A DNA stretch of 64,000 nt from Acinetobacter haemolyticus CIP 64.3 = MTCC 9819 (GCF_000369065.1 NZ_KB849799.1:62001-126000); one strand, 5' to 3'. Counted from the first letter of the stretch, positions 46,740-55,817 are shown. Translations and numbers: made by a program. Notes: generated from the sequence alone by a model not told the origin.

Positions 46740-47460
46740 CGGGACATTCTCTCAGAAAGCTTGGTCTCCGACAAACCCGGTACGGTTCATGCTTTCGTAT
46801 TTACTCGTGAGGAAGTTATATACAATAGAACTAGGAGTTGTAGAGATCTCAACACGATATAAGCGGTTTCTGTCTAGAATATAAGGTAGAGTCACTTTTA
46901 AATTTGTAGTGGTAACGACACTTTGCTCAAGCACTAATTTGTTATCAGAATTATCAAACACCTTTAGCACGACATTACGCATCTCAATCGGCACTTTAAT
47001 GTTGAAATCTTTTGGCTTAGGAACAATAACCTCTTCTGGTTGAGATTCTTTATTCGCTTTACTTTCACCGCTACCACAACCAACTAAAGTGGTGCCGAGT
47101 AAAATGACACTCAAGCCTAAACAAATATGATGATGTAATCTTTGTTCTAACATCAAAGAAGGCATTCCAGCTCTCCAAAAAAAATTTGCATCCATGAAAA
47201 TTATTATTTCTACGCGGTTTTATTCTATGCGAATCTGTCCTTGATTCAATAGTATTTCTTGACCAATGGTAAAATCTATTCGAATAAAATAAAAAAACTT
47301 TTAATTCTTATATATGATTTTGGGGTGATATGCGAATAGATTGCTGTTAATTCTATAATTGATCATTAATTTCTTATAAGTTAGTGGCTTGTAGATTGTG
47401 TAAAACAAGGCAAACTGCCATACTATTTGCTTACCTCAATTAAAGCTAAAGGTGTGACAC

Positions 47461-48510
47461 GTGATTTCTGTTGGTATTGTTGGTGGGACTGGATACACAG
47501 GGGTTGAGCTATTACGTCTATTATTAAGACATTCACAAGTTCAAGTCAGTATTCTTACTTCACGTACAGAAGCCGGAAAGCGTGTTGCAGATATGTTCCC
47601 AAGTTTACGTGGACATACTGATTTAGAGTTTTCAGATCTTGACTTAGATCAGTTAAAAAAATGTGATGTGATTTTCTTTGCTACACCGCATGGTGTCGCT
47701 ATGCAACATGCTGAAGAGCTAATTGCAGCAGGTACTAAAGTAATTGATCTCGCGGCTGATTTTCGTTTGCAAAATCTTGAGCAGTTCGAGAAATGGTATG
47801 GTATGCAACATACTTGCCCAGAGGTTCTTCAGTCTTCAGCGTATGGTTTAACTGAACTCAATCGTGAGAAAATTAAACAAGCTGAAGTGATTGGTAATCC
47901 TGGGTGTTATCCAACAACTGTACAACTTGGACTCGCACCACTGATAAAAGATCAGTCGGGTTTGATTAACACACAAAGTATTATTGTCGATGCTAAATCA
48001 GGTGTGTCAGGTGCAGGACGTAAAGCTAGTCTTGGTATGATTTATACTGAAAATGCTGATAATTTCAAAGCTTATGGTGTTGCAGGACATCGTCATCATC
48101 CAGAAATTGTTGAGGCATTGGAAAATATATCGGGACAAAAAAGTCAGTTTGATCAACTGGTGTTTGTGCCTCATTTAGTACCTATGATTCGTGGCATGTT
48201 AAGCACGATTTATGTTGATTTAACTGAGCAAGGCCAGCAAAAAGATCTACAAGCGTTGTATGAAGATTTTTATAAGGACGAAAGATTTGTTGATGTTATG
48301 CCAGCAAATAGTTCTCCAGAGACTCGTAGCGTCCGTGGCGCAAATGAGCTTAGAATTGCATTATACCGTCCTCAACCAAGTAAACTCATTATCTTGGTTG
48401 CACAAGATAATCTAGTGAAAGGTGCTGCTGGTCAAGCTGTTCAAAATATGAACTTAATGTTTGGCTTTGATGAAGCAACTGGTTTAGAAGGTATTGGTTT
48501 ATTACCATAA
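47461..48510 (+). CDS. argC: N-acetyl-gamma-glutamyl-phosphate reductase
   Basis: A 349-residue arginine-biosynthesis enzyme that reduces N-acetyl-glutamyl phosphate to the semialdehyde with [26 protein letters not shown] is the Rossmann glycine-rich segment; [17 protein letters not shown] holds the catalytic Cys (about residue 146); [11 protein letters not shown] carries the active His. It starts with GTG, with AGGTG upstream. It stands alone; argD lies elsewhere in the window. Confidence 0.95.
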   Translation: MISVGIVGGTGYTGVELLRLLLRHSQVQVSILTSRTEAGKRVADMFPSLRGHTDLEFSDLDLDQLKKCDVIFFATPHGVAMQHAEELIAAGTKVIDLAADFRLQNLEQFEKWYGMQHTCPEVLQSSAYGLTELNREKIKQAEVIGNPGCYPTTVQLGLAPLIKDQSGLINTQSIIVDAKSGVSGAGRKASLGMIYTENADNFKAYGVAGHRHHPEIVEALENISGQKSQFDQLVFVPHLVPMIRGMLSTIYVDLTEQGQQKDLQALYEDFYKDERFVDVMPANSSPETRSVRGANELRIALYRPQPSKLIILVAQDNLVKGAAGQAVQNMNLMFGFDEATGLEGIGLLP

Positions 48511-48529
48511 AAAACGCTTTTTTACTTCA

Positions 48530-48559
48530 CACACATTTAAATTTGGATTTAAATGTGTG
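48530..48559 (+). terminator. Hairpin after argC
   Basis: CACACATTTAAAT and ATTTAAATGTGTG form a 13-bp perfect stem around TTGG, but only a short U-rich tail (CTTTGATG) follows. It may be a 3' protective hairpin or a weak terminator. Confidence 0.5.
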
Positions 48560-48585
48560 CTTTGATGTAGATCATAACGATAGAG

Positions 48586-49341
48586 ATGAAGATGGAAAAC
48601 GTTGAACCGACGAATTCACCAGACAGTTCCGTTGAGAAAAACAAATTCTTAAAATCAAATTTACCTTTGTTAATTGCTGCTGCAATTTTAATTGGTGGTA
48701 GTTTCATGGTTGGCTATACTGTTGGCCATCGTCAAGGATTAACCGTTGTTGGTTATGATGCAGATGCTGAGCAGCTCGTTGAAGTTGTCCAAAAGCAAAA
48801 GACGGCCTTGGACTCGATGAATAGAAGTTTGAATACAGCTATTCAAGAGCGAGATATGGCTGTAAGTAATGCTGATGACTTGTTTAAAGCGATCAATCAA
48901 GCCAATGCGGAGAAAACCCAGTTTCAAGGGATGAATGCGATTTATCGTGAAATCTTGAAACAACGAGGTGGTGTCAGCTTAACGATACAGAATCTTGCTA
49001 TTAAATCGTTACCTGAAAATGCTTTTGAATATCAAATTGATTTAGTGCAAGTGAGTCCGAATAAACGCCGTGCTAGTGGTACTGTTGAATTACGTTTGAT
49101 CCGAAATACTGAAATTCTAGATGTACCTTTAGAAGATAAAAGTTTTAACTTTGAAGACTTTGAACGTTTGACTGGACGCTGGACGATGCCAAAAGGATTT
49201 ACACCTCAATTTATTGAAGTTCGTTTAAGTGGATCTGGAACACCAGTGATTAAACGGTTTAGCTGGCAACGTGGTCAACCTGTAGAATTAAATTCTGCTT
49301 TTGTATCAGAAATTCCTCAAGCTGAAGCAAATGCTCAGTAA
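48586..49341 (+). CDS. DUF6776-like membrane-anchored protein
   Basis: A 251-residue protein: a short cytoplasmic N terminus, one membrane helix (LPLLIAAAILIGGSFMVGYTVG, residues about 28-49), a coiled-coil segment rich in Q, E and K (residues 60-125) and a C-terminal beta-rich domain (about 140-230). The shape matches the DUF6776 family, which has no known function. Its position just upstream of clpS and clpA is noted, but no link is established. The ATG at 48586 could also be 48592. Confidence 0.72.
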   Translation: MKMENVEPTNSPDSSVEKNKFLKSNLPLLIAAAILIGGSFMVGYTVGHRQGLTVVGYDADAEQLVEVVQKQKTALDSMNRSLNTAIQERDMAVSNADDLFKAINQANAEKTQFQGMNAIYREILKQRGGVSLTIQNLAIKSLPENAFEYQIDLVQVSPNKRRASGTVELRLIRNTEILDVPLEDKSFNFEDFERLTGRWTMPKGFTPQFIEVRLSGSGTPVIKRFSWQRGQPVELNSAFVSEIPQAEANAQ

Positions 49342-49363
49342 ATTTAAAGATTAAGTGTTCAAT

Positions 49364-49777
49364 ATGCGAAGATATAAACGTCAAATGAATTTAAGTGAAG
49401 TAAAAAACTCGTTTCAACAATCGGGTTATGTTGATTGGCACTTAAATCCTCGTTTAAGTGATTCGCACGAGGAGCATGAGGGTGAGGTGGTTGTACAAAC
49501 TGCACCACCAGAATTAAAACGACCGCCGTTATATGCGGTTGTTCTAATGAATGATGACTACACACCAATGGACTTTGTGATAGAAGTACTGCAAAGTTAT
49601 TTCGGCATGGACTTTGATCAGGCAAGTCAGGTGATGCTGACGGTTCACTATGAAGGTAAGGGTACGGCAGGGATCTATCCTCGTGATATTGCCGAAACCA
49701 AGGCAAATCAGGTGAATAATTATGCACGATCACAAGGTCATCCATTACTGTGCCAAATCGAACCTGAGCAGCGTTAA
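49364..49777 (+). CDS. clpS: ATP-dependent Clp protease adaptor ClpS
   Basis: About 137 residues. The core ([81 protein letters not shown]) contains the N-degron-binding [11 protein letters not shown] region and the ClpA-contacting YPRDIAETK. The N-terminal extension is longer than in E. coli ClpS (106), so the start could be as late as 49385; I use the ATG at 49364. clpA follows after about 420 bases. Confidence 0.92.
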   Translation: MRRYKRQMNLSEVKNSFQQSGYVDWHLNPRLSDSHEEHEGEVVVQTAPPELKRPPLYAVVLMNDDYTPMDFVIEVLQSYFGMDFDQASQVMLTVHYEGKGTAGIYPRDIAETKANQVNNYARSQGHPLLCQIEPEQR

Positions 49778-49850
49778 AAAAAGCAACGCTTTTTAGCTGC
49801 GCAAGACGAACAGCTATGCTGTGAGTAAAAGCGTTAAAAAAAGCAACGCT
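49770..49850. repeat. Small tandem repeat (period 60) after clpS
   Basis: AGCGTTAAAAAAAGCAACGCT occurs exactly twice, at 49770-49790 (overlapping the clpS stop) and 49830-49850, exactly 60 bases apart. Between the copies lies GCGCAAGACGAACAGC, related to the GCGCAAGACAAACGA core of the repeat at 20920. Each copy can form a stem AGCGTT...AACGCT; the first is followed by TTTTTAGC and could terminate clpS transcription. Confidence 0.75.
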
Positions 49851-50195
49851 CTTGCGGAATATATTCCTCATGTTAAAGGCGAGGGCTACGTTCAAATGGC
49901 ACGTTAAGAAGAATACTTTAAAAATGTATGTCTTCTAATGAGGTGGGCATATTTTGTCTTATTTTTGAACAATTAGATGGTTTATATTCTCTTTGTAATT
50001 GAAATTTTACAACAATACTTTGTTTTGAATCTTGACCAATATGCTCAACTAATGCTAACAGTAGGTTATGAAGCGAAGAGATTCATAAACGTGTATTAGA
50101 TAACGGTTATTGATACTCAAGTAGATCAGTCCATAATCGGCTTTTCAGTTTAAGATTCGTCTTTTTTTGATAGGCCCAAAATATAAGGGGGTTAC
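49778..50195. other. Intergenic region between clpS and clpA
   Basis: About 418 bases. The first part holds the tandem repeat. A 28-codon ORF starting at GTG 49821 and ending at 49907 (beginning MSKSVKKSNALAEYIPHVK) runs through its second copy. The rest is AT-rich with no gene and should contain the clpA promoter. Confidence 0.5.
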
Positions 50196-52481
50196 ATGCT
50201 CAGTCGTCAATTAGAAGTATCGCTACGTTTGGCTGTTAGCATGGCTCGTCAAAAGAGACATGAGTTTCTGACAGTAGAACATTTGTTGCTTGCATTACTT
50301 GATAACGATTCAGCCGTGAATGCTCTAAAAGCATGTGGTGCTGATATCGTTACGCTACGTAAAGAACTAGAGGAATATGTAGAGCAACATACCCCAAAGC
50401 TTGGTGACAATAGTGAACAAGCGCCTCATCCAACAGAGAGTTTTGATCGAATTTTACAACGTGCGATCTTCCATGTTCAATCGAGTGGTGGAGATCGAAC
50501 AGTTGAAGGTGCAGATGTTCTCGTAGCAATGTATTCAGAAAGAGATTCTTTTGCTGTTTATTTGCTTAAACGTCATCAAATTAACCGTTTGACGCTAACT
50601 CAATACTTGTCTCATGGTACACGTAAAGATGAGATTCAGGTTGAAGAAGAAGTAGAAGACATTGAAGGTGAAAATGGTGCTTCAGCGAGTGCTGGGCCAT
50701 TGGAGCAATATACGCTTAACTTAAATGTCGAAGCGCAAAAAGGTAAAACAGATCCTTTAATTGGACGCGAGAAAGAGATTGAGCGTGCGGCACAAATCCT
50801 ATGTCGCCGCCGTAAGAATAATCCGCTTTTAGTCGGTGATCCTGGTGTTGGTAAAACATCGATTGCCGAAGGTCTAGCTTGGTTGATTGTCAATGGTAAG
50901 GCGCCGAAACCACTTGCAAATGCTGAAGTGTATAGTTTGGATATTGGTGCGTTAGTTGCTGGTACTAAATATCGTGGTGATTTTGAAAAGCGTTTAAAAC
51001 AACTGTTGAATGCCTTGAAAAAAAATCCAAATGCCATTTTATTCATTGATGAAATTCATATGATTATTGGTGCAGGCTCTAGTATGGGCAGTACCATGGA
51101 TGCATCGAATTTAATTAAACCTGCTTTGGCAAATGGTAGTTTACGTTGTATTGGATCAACCACATTCCAAGAGTATCGTCAAGTATTCGAAAAAGATCAT
51201 GCTTTATCACGTCGTTTTCAAAAGGTTGATGTAAATGAACCAAGCATTAATGAAACGATTGAAATTTTGCGTGGTTTAAAAGGAAAGTTTGAAGATTTCC
51301 ATCATGTTGAGTATGAAGATAAGGCGCTTGTTGCAGCGGTAGAGCTTTCTGCTAAATTCATTAATGATCGCTTTTTGCCAGATAAGGCAATTGATGTGAT
51401 TGATGAAGCGGGTGCTCAACGTCGCTTAAAAGCAGAAGTGGATGGTTCAATGATTTCTGTTGAAAACATTGAAGATATTGTGTCAAAAATTGCACGTATT
51501 CCACCGAAAACTGTATCTAAAGATGATAAGACTGTACTTGAAAACTTAGAGCGTGATTTAAAGCGTGTTGTATTTGGTCAAGATGAAGCAATTACAGCAC
51601 TAGCATCAGCGATTAAGCTATCCCGTGCAGGTTTAAAAGCGCCAGACAAACCGGTAGGCAGTTTTGTGTTTGCAGGTCCTACAGGTGTCGGTAAGACTGA
51701 AGTGACCAAACAGTTAGCTAAATTGTTAGGTGTCGAGTTTGTGCGTTTTGATATGTCTGAATACATGGAGCGTCATGCAGTTTCTCGTTTGATTGGTGCA
51801 CCTCCAGGTTATGTTGGTTATGATCAAGGTGGCTTGCTCACTGACGCGATCCATAAGAATCCACATTGTGTATTGTTACTTGATGAGATTGAAAAAGCAC
51901 ATCCTGATGTCTTCAACTTGTTATTACAAGTGATGGATCATGGTGCATTAACGGACAATAATGGCCGTAAATCTGATTTTAGAAATGTGATTATTGTGCT
52001 TACAACTAATATCGGTGCAGAAAGTATTTCTCGTGCAAGTATTGGCTTTACTGAGCAAAATCATAGTGCTGACAATCAGGATGCAATGAAACGTGCATTC
52101 TCGCCTGAATTCCGTAATCGTTTGGATGGTGTGATTCAGTTCAAATCTCTTCCAACCACTGTTATCGAATCAGTTGTAGATAAATTCTTAACTGAGTTGC
52201 AAGCCCAGTTAGATGAAAAACAAGTCGTATTAGAGGTAGATCAAAGTGCACGTGACTGGTTGTCAACCAATGGCTATGACCGTCTCATGGGTGCTCGTCC
52301 TATGCAACGTTTGATTCAGGAACACTTGAAAAAACCGCTTGCTGAAATGATTCTGTTTGGTGAGCTAGCCGAGCATGGTGGCAACGTTGCGGTTTCTGTG
52401 AAAATGGAAGATGGCAAAGAGGTTGGCTTGAAGTTGGAAGTATTTGAAGATCATATCAACCCGAGTGCTGAACCTGCTTAA
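50196..52481 (+). CDS. clpA: ATP-dependent Clp protease ATP-binding subunit ClpA
   Basis: A 761-residue AAA+ unfoldase that feeds substrates to ClpP. The N-domain (about residues 1-145) carries two Clp_N repeats. The first AAA+ module has Walker [14 protein letters not shown] (about residues 214-226) and ILFIDEIH; the second has [13 protein letters not shown] and [30 protein letters not shown]-type ClpP-binding loop and the C-terminal D2-small domain follow. The ATG at 50196 has AAGGGGG upstream. Confidence 0.97.
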   Translation: MLSRQLEVSLRLAVSMARQKRHEFLTVEHLLLALLDNDSAVNALKACGADIVTLRKELEEYVEQHTPKLGDNSEQAPHPTESFDRILQRAIFHVQSSGGDRTVEGADVLVAMYSERDSFAVYLLKRHQINRLTLTQYLSHGTRKDEIQVEEEVEDIEGENGASASAGPLEQYTLNLNVEAQKGKTDPLIGREKEIERAAQILCRRRKNNPLLVGDPGVGKTSIAEGLAWLIVNGKAPKPLANAEVYSLDIGALVAGTKYRGDFEKRLKQLLNALKKNPNAILFIDEIHMIIGAGSSMGSTMDASNLIKPALANGSLRCIGSTTFQEYRQVFEKDHALSRRFQKVDVNEPSINETIEILRGLKGKFEDFHHVEYEDKALVAAVELSAKFINDRFLPDKAIDVIDEAGAQRRLKAEVDGSMISVENIEDIVSKIARIPPKTVSKDDKTVLENLERDLKRVVFGQDEAITALASAIKLSRAGLKAPDKPVGSFVFAGPTGVGKTEVTKQLAKLLGVEFVRFDMSEYMERHAVSRLIGAPPGYVGYDQGGLLTDAIHKNPHCVLLLDEIEKAHPDVFNLLLQVMDHGALTDNNGRKSDFRNVIIVLTTNIGAESISRASIGFTEQNHSADNQDAMKRAFSPEFRNRLDGVIQFKSLPTTVIESVVDKFLTELQAQLDEKQVVLEVDQSARDWLSTNGYDRLMGARPMQRLIQEHLKKPLAEMILFGELAEHGGNVAVSVKMEDGKEVGLKLEVFEDHINPSAEPA

Positions 52482-52843
52482 TGTTTGAAGTCTCTTACTC
52501 AATAACCCAAGTACTTAAGGTATTTGGGTTATTTTTCATTACAGCAATTGCTGAAATTTTAGGTTGCTATTTCCCTTATTTAATTTTGAATCAGGGCAAA
52601 TCTCATTGGTTGTGGATACCTACAGCATTGAGTCTAGCTCTTTTTGTCTGGTTACTGACACTGCATCCAGTAGCATCTGGTCGTATTTATGCAGCCTATG
52701 GCGGTATTTATATATTTACAGCGTTAATGTGGTTGCGCTATGTCGATCAAGTCATGCTGACCCGTTGGGATCTCTTGGGGGTAGTTGTGGTTTTATGTGG
52801 AGCATCACTTATTATCTTGCAACCAGATGGTCTTGTACGCTAG
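52481..52843 (+). CDS. YnfA-family (UPF0060) membrane protein
   Basis: A 120-residue four-helix SMR-like membrane protein of the UPF0060/YnfA family: [59 protein letters not shown] and [20 protein letters not shown]. Some members pump ions or small molecules; here the role is unknown. The ATG overlaps the last base of the clpA stop (TAATG), so translation is coupled to clpA. Confidence 0.9.
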   Translation: MFEVSYSITQVLKVFGLFFITAIAEILGCYFPYLILNQGKSHWLWIPTALSLALFVWLLTLHPVASGRIYAAYGGIYIFTALMWLRYVDQVMLTRWDLLGVVVVLCGASLIILQPDGLVR

Positions 52844-53105
52844 AAACTACAAAATATTTGCTAAAAACACTTGTCAAATGGTGAAATAGTGCGTAATTTA
52901 GATTTAAGAGATATTTTTTGATATTTGAAATAAATATGTTAAAGCATACTTTGAACACAAACGCATACTTTTACTTTTGGCACTATTGATAGTTGCCTGA
53001 TGCGTTTCGGGCAGCAAAAAGGGTTGCCCAACCAGTTAATACCTGATCGGCAACACCGATCAGGTTTTTTTATGCTTTAACAATCATTACCTTAGGAGAA
53101 TCATC
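52844..53105. ncRNA. Structured leader region with terminator upstream of DAHP synthase leader ORF
   Basis: About 260 bases after ynfA. Several hairpins can form: TGCCTG (52994-52999) with CGGGCA (53008-53013), alternatively GGGCA with TGCCC (53025-53029), and then the strong terminator at 53041-53071. GTTGCC occurs twice upstream and could pair with GGCAAC inside the terminator loop, giving an alternative fold. It may be a 5' attenuator of the aro unit or a free small RNA. Only the terminator is sure. Confidence 0.45.
53041..53071 (+). terminator. Intrinsic terminator inside the DAHP synthase leader
   Basis: ACCTGATCGG (53041-53050) and CCGATCAGGT (53056-53065) form a 10-bp perfect stem with loop CAACA, followed by seven T. 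Readthrough would be needed for a promoter upstream of it to express the DAHP synthase gene. Confidence 0.93.
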
Positions 53106-53198
53106 ATGTATACATTTAACGTTTCATATTTTAGCAAGACTTCTTGGTTTTACTTTGCGAAGAAATCAACGTCGCTTAGATCACACTTGCTCAAATAA
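53106..53198 (+). CDS. Aromatic-rich leader peptide ORF upstream of DAHP synthase
   Basis: A 30-codon ORF, too short for routine calling. It starts MYTFNVSYFSKTSWFYFAKK and ends STSLRSHLLK. Of 30 residues, 4 are Phe, 3 Tyr and 1 Trp, with the run WFYF in the centre. A strong AGGAG ribosome site lies seven bases before its ATG. It ends 36 bases before the DAHP synthase start. Such aromatic-rich leader peptides upstream of aromatic biosynthesis genes act as amino-acid-supply sensors through ribosome stalling. The terminator is upstream rather than downstream of this ORF, so the mechanism would differ from trp-type attenuation, for example translational control via the hairpin at 53205-53221. 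Confidence 0.72.
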   Translation: MYTFNVSYFSKTSWFYFAKKSTSLRSHLLK

Positions 53199-53204
53199 AT
53201 ATTC

Positions 53205-53221
53205 GGACTGTTTAGCAGTCC
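53205..53221 (+). promoter_or_regulatory. Hairpin between the leader ORF and the DAHP synthase ribosome site
   Basis: GGACTG (53205-53210), TTTAG, CAGTCC (53216-53221), a 6-bp stem. The Shine-Dalgarno AAGGAA begins right after it. The stem could expose or hide the ribosome site depending on where a ribosome pauses in the leader ORF. Confidence 0.5.
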
Positions 53222-53234
53222 AAAGGAAATGAAA

Positions 53235-54278
53235 ATGAATGCTTTAAATACTGCTTTGACACAACCACAAACGCATACAAAAGAATCAATGCTCAGCTTA
53301 CCTACACAGCTCAAAGCGCAGTATCCCTTGTCCGCTACTTTGGCGCAGCAGATTTCAAAACATCGTCAAACGATTCAAAATATTTTATCAGGTCATGATC
53401 CTCGTTTAATGGTAATTACAGGGCCTTGTTCGATTCATGATCCTATTGCTGTATTAGAGTACGCTGATCGCTTACAACAACTACAAGAACAAGTGAAAGA
53501 TCAGATATTTCTCGTGATGCGAGCATACATTGAGAAGCCTCGCACAACAGTAGGTTGGAAAGGTTTCTTATATGACCCAAATTTAGATGGATCATCAGAT
53601 TTACAATTAGGTTTAGAAAAATCTCGTGAGCTTTATTTACAGCTCATTGAAAAAGGATTACCTATTGCAAGCGAAATATTAAGCCCTATGGCTACAGGTT
53701 ACTTCGATGATTTATTGGCCTGGGGCGCAATTGGCGCACGTACTAGCGAATCACAAATCCACCGTGAAATTGCGAGTCATATGCCGTATAGCATTGGCTT
53801 CAAAAATGGTACGGATGGTTCGATTCAGATTGCTTTAGATGCAATTCAATCTGCTTTAAATGGTCATCAATTTTTAGGAATGACACAACAGGGATTACCT
53901 GCAATTCTTCATAGCAATGGTAATCCATTACCGCATTTAATTTTACGCGGTTCTAACCAAGGCACAAATTATGACTTAGCATCAATTCAAGCAATGCATT
54001 TTAAGCATAAGCATTTACCAGCATTGGTGATTGATTGTAGTCATGGAAATAGTGGTAAGGATCCATTACAACAACCGAATGTATTAAAGCAAATCATTGC
54101 AGAACGTGCTGAGTCCAAAGTTCGTGGTGTGATGATTGAAAGTCACTTGGTTGATGGGAATCAAAAGATTTCTTGCGATATGACATATGGACAATCGGTG
54201 ACTGATGGTTGTTTAGGTTGGGATAAAACTGAACAAGCTTTATTAGATGTTGCAGAACAAATGAGATCAAAAAAGTGA
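53235..54278 (+). CDS. aroG: 3-deoxy-7-phosphoheptulonate (DAHP) synthase, class I
   Basis: A 347-residue class I (AroA-alpha) DAHP synthase, the first step of the shikimate pathway: condenses PEP with erythrose 4-phosphate. Landmarks are GPCSIHDP (substrate Arg/Ser region), VMRAYIEKPRTTVGWKGF, GARTSESQIHR and IDCSHGNSGKDP (metal/phosphate binding). The ATG at 53235 has AAGGA seven bases upstream; an ATG at 53229 is too close to it. The allosteric type (Phe, Tyr or Trp sensitive) cannot be read with certainty, so the symbol marks the family. It is controlled by the leader region described. Confidence 0.93.
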   Translation: MNALNTALTQPQTHTKESMLSLPTQLKAQYPLSATLAQQISKHRQTIQNILSGHDPRLMVITGPCSIHDPIAVLEYADRLQQLQEQVKDQIFLVMRAYIEKPRTTVGWKGFLYDPNLDGSSDLQLGLEKSRELYLQLIEKGLPIASEILSPMATGYFDDLLAWGAIGARTSESQIHREIASHMPYSIGFKNGTDGSIQIALDAIQSALNGHQFLGMTQQGLPAILHSNGNPLPHLILRGSNQGTNYDLASIQAMHFKHKHLPALVIDCSHGNSGKDPLQQPNVLKQIIAERAESKVRGVMIESHLVDGNQKISCDMTYGQSVTDGCLGWDKTEQALLDVAEQMRSKK

Positions 54279-54289
54279 TGTTGAAATCT

Positions 54290-54325
54290 TACTAGCCAAT
54301 TCAAAGATATTGGCTAGTAATTTTA
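54290..54325 (+). terminator. Intrinsic terminator after DAHP synthase
   Basis: ACTAGCCAAT (54291-54300) and ATTGGCTAGT (54309-54318) form a perfect 10-bp stem, followed by AATTTTATTT. Confidence 0.85.
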
Positions 54326-54336
54326 TTTATCATTCA

Positions 54337-55257
54337 TTATGCCGCATGACTTGAATGTGCTGAAAGAAATAGACCTATCTCTTGAGTGAATTTTCTTGGT
54401 TCTGTAATCAAAGGTGTATGTCCTGAACGTTCAAAATATACAGTATTTGCATTCATTAGACTTTCAGCAATTAAAGTTTGTCCAGTTTCAGGATAGAGTG
54501 TCGATTCGCGACCTATAAAAAAAGTAGTTGGGCAGTCTATTTGGCTAATCGCATCTCTGTAATCTTCGTTATGATTTAAATAGTTTTCAACATACCAAAG
54601 TAAATAGTCTAGACGCTGTATAGGTAGTAAATACTTTTGTAAAAAAGGACGGTGTAGTGCGAGCTTAAACACCTTTGGGCTGTATTTGTTGTTACTTTGG
54701 AGCTCAATAAATGCCCCCCATAAACTCACTAGTTTAAATCGAATATCATTAGGCAAATCTTCGAGTTTTAAGGCGTGTCTATAGTCTAATAATAGCGTCT
54801 GAATTTGCTTAAGAAGCTTTTTAAATTGAGGTTGTTTTTCTCCAAATAAACCGTATTGCCAAGATTCATCTACAGAAATTTTAGGTGTTTGATCAATATG
54901 AAGATAGGCTTTAAGTTTTTGCGATAATTGGCCATGTTTCATTCCGTGCATTGCAGTTGTTGCACCCATTGAATAGCCCATCAAAATGAATTGATCCAAT
55001 TTTAATAGTTTAATCAGCGTATCAATATCACTCCAATGACTTGAAATGGCATCTAAGTGAGGAATTGCACAATCCTTAGAGCCGCCAAAACCACGCCAAT
55101 CAGGGATAATAAATTCATATTGTTTACGACTAGCAAATAAAAAAGGAAGCCACTGCCAACTTTGCATACCGAGTCCCGATAAGACGAGTACGGGTTCACC
55201 TTCACCTACACGTCGAACAAATAATTTTTCTTGATCAGGCATGGTATAAAACGGCAT
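54337..55257 (-). CDS. Alpha/beta hydrolase
   Basis: A 306-residue alpha/beta-fold hydrolase with nucleophile elbow GYSMGA at residues 94-99 (Ser96), oxyanion region LVLSGLGMQSW and DWRGFGGS, and a late His (SGHTPLITE). No signal peptide. It overlaps the preceding PadR gene by one base (TAATG), so the regulator and hydrolase are translated as a pair. It probably acts on an ester or lactone, substrate unknown. Confidence 0.86.
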   Translation of the reverse strand: MPFYTMPDQEKLFVRRVGEGEPVLVLSGLGMQSWQWLPFLFASRKQYEFIIPDWRGFGGSKDCAIPHLDAISSHWSDIDTLIKLLKLDQFILMGYSMGATTAMHGMKHGQLSQKLKAYLHIDQTPKISVDESWQYGLFGEKQPQFKKLLKQIQTLLLDYRHALKLEDLPNDIRFKLVSLWGAFIELQSNNKYSPKVFKLALHRPFLQKYLLPIQRLDYLLWYVENYLNHNEDYRDAISQIDCPTTFFIGRESTLYPETGQTLIAESLMNANTVYFERSGHTPLITEPRKFTQEIGLFLSAHSSHAA

Positions 55258-55817
55258 TATTTTTCTCCAATTTCGTTTTGTTCTTCAAACTTTTTCAGTT
55301 GAGGAATCATTTGTTCTAACCATTTTATCCATTCATTTTCTTTAATGATACCGAGTTCTAGGATCATTTTATGAATAAACAGAACACGATTAGTAGGTTC
55401 ATTGTTTTTAAAATCTTTATCATGAATTGCTTGATAAAGGCTTAATTTTTCCTTATGTAATATTAAATGTCGTTCCAATTCTGGCAAAATTTTATTACCA
55501 CCGAGTTGAGCTTCGGCTCTTAATCTGACCATAAGGTCATCACGAAGCTGGGCTGGTTCACTTTGCTCTTCTATCCACGAGGCAAGTTGTATCCGTCCAG
55601 ACTGTTCGATTTGATAGGTTTTTTTTCGGCTATTTGCCGCTTGTTCTTCTATTGTCGATATCCATCCTTTTTTCAGCATACCATTGAGTTCTCTATAGAT
55701 TTGCTGATGCGTCGCATTCCAAAAGAAGCCCATTGAGCGATCAAAACGACGAGCTAGCTCGAAACCTGTACTTGGCTTTTCTAGTAGGCTCGTCAATAAA
55801 ACGTGGGCGAGTGACAT
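55257..55817 (-). CDS. PadR-family transcriptional regulator
   Basis: About 186 residues: an N-terminal PadR winged-helix domain (LAHVLLTSLLEKPSTGFELARRFDRSMGFFWNATHQQIYRELNGMLKKGWI) and a C-terminal dimerisation helix region. PadR proteins often repress genes for handling phenolic or lipid-like compounds. The ATG at 55817 is chosen because the upstream codons would lie in the operator region. The palindromes at 55851 and 55893 lie between this gene and the fadH operon, strongly suggesting it controls both directions. Confidence 0.88.
   Translation of the reverse strand: MSLAHVLLTSLLEKPSTGFELARRFDRSMGFFWNATHQQIYRELNGMLKKGWISTIEEQAANSRKKTYQIEQSGRIQLASWIEEQSEPAQLRDDLMVRLRAEAQLGGNKILPELERHLILHKEKLSLYQAIHDKDFKNNEPTNRVLFIHKMILELGIIKENEWIKWLEQMIPQLKKFEEQNEIGEK

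Larger units (their letters stand above)
45482..46789 (-). mobile_element. Complete IS3-family insertion sequence, 1308 bp
   Basis: Ends carry perfect 26-bp terminal inverted repeats (45482-45507 and 46764-46789); each begins TGAACCGTACC and includes GGGTTTGTCGGAGAC. The direct repeat TGC flanks it (45479-45481 and 46790-46792), a 3-bp target duplication. It contains orfA and orfB on the minus strand, in an overlapping arrangement typical of the IS3/IS51 groups. The clean ends and intact TSD indicate a recent insertion. It disrupts the lipoprotein gene. Confidence 0.95.
44325..47165 (-). pseudogene. Lipoprotein gene interrupted by an IS3-family element
   Basis: A lipoprotein gene split by an IS. 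The 5' part (46793-47165) has a signal peptide with lipobox LVGCGSG and then a beta-rich segment ending at ...LTSKYES. The 3' part (44325-45478) continues as MNFTWRALVKVDVSNL. Removing the IS and one of the two TGC copies joins GAA AGC ATG AAC TTT in frame, giving about 509 codons. The start at 47165 has GGAG seven bases upstream. The protein family was not recognised; the 3' part contains a Cys-rich portion (TCNGSIYPCKQG and NCQLNV). The fragment may still make a truncated protein. Confidence 0.88.

Noticed and set aside
19285-46789. A composite transposon formed by the two IS copies
   Set aside because: The two elements belong to different IS3 subgroups with different ends, and the DNA between them is core chromosome.
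48739-48963. Antisense frame over the DUF6776-like gene
   Set aside because: A shadow of the real gene in the opposite strand; no start context.
49359-49895. Long minus-strand frame (178 codons) across clpS and the repeat
   Set aside because: Antisense to clpS, which is firmly identified; open by codon bias only.
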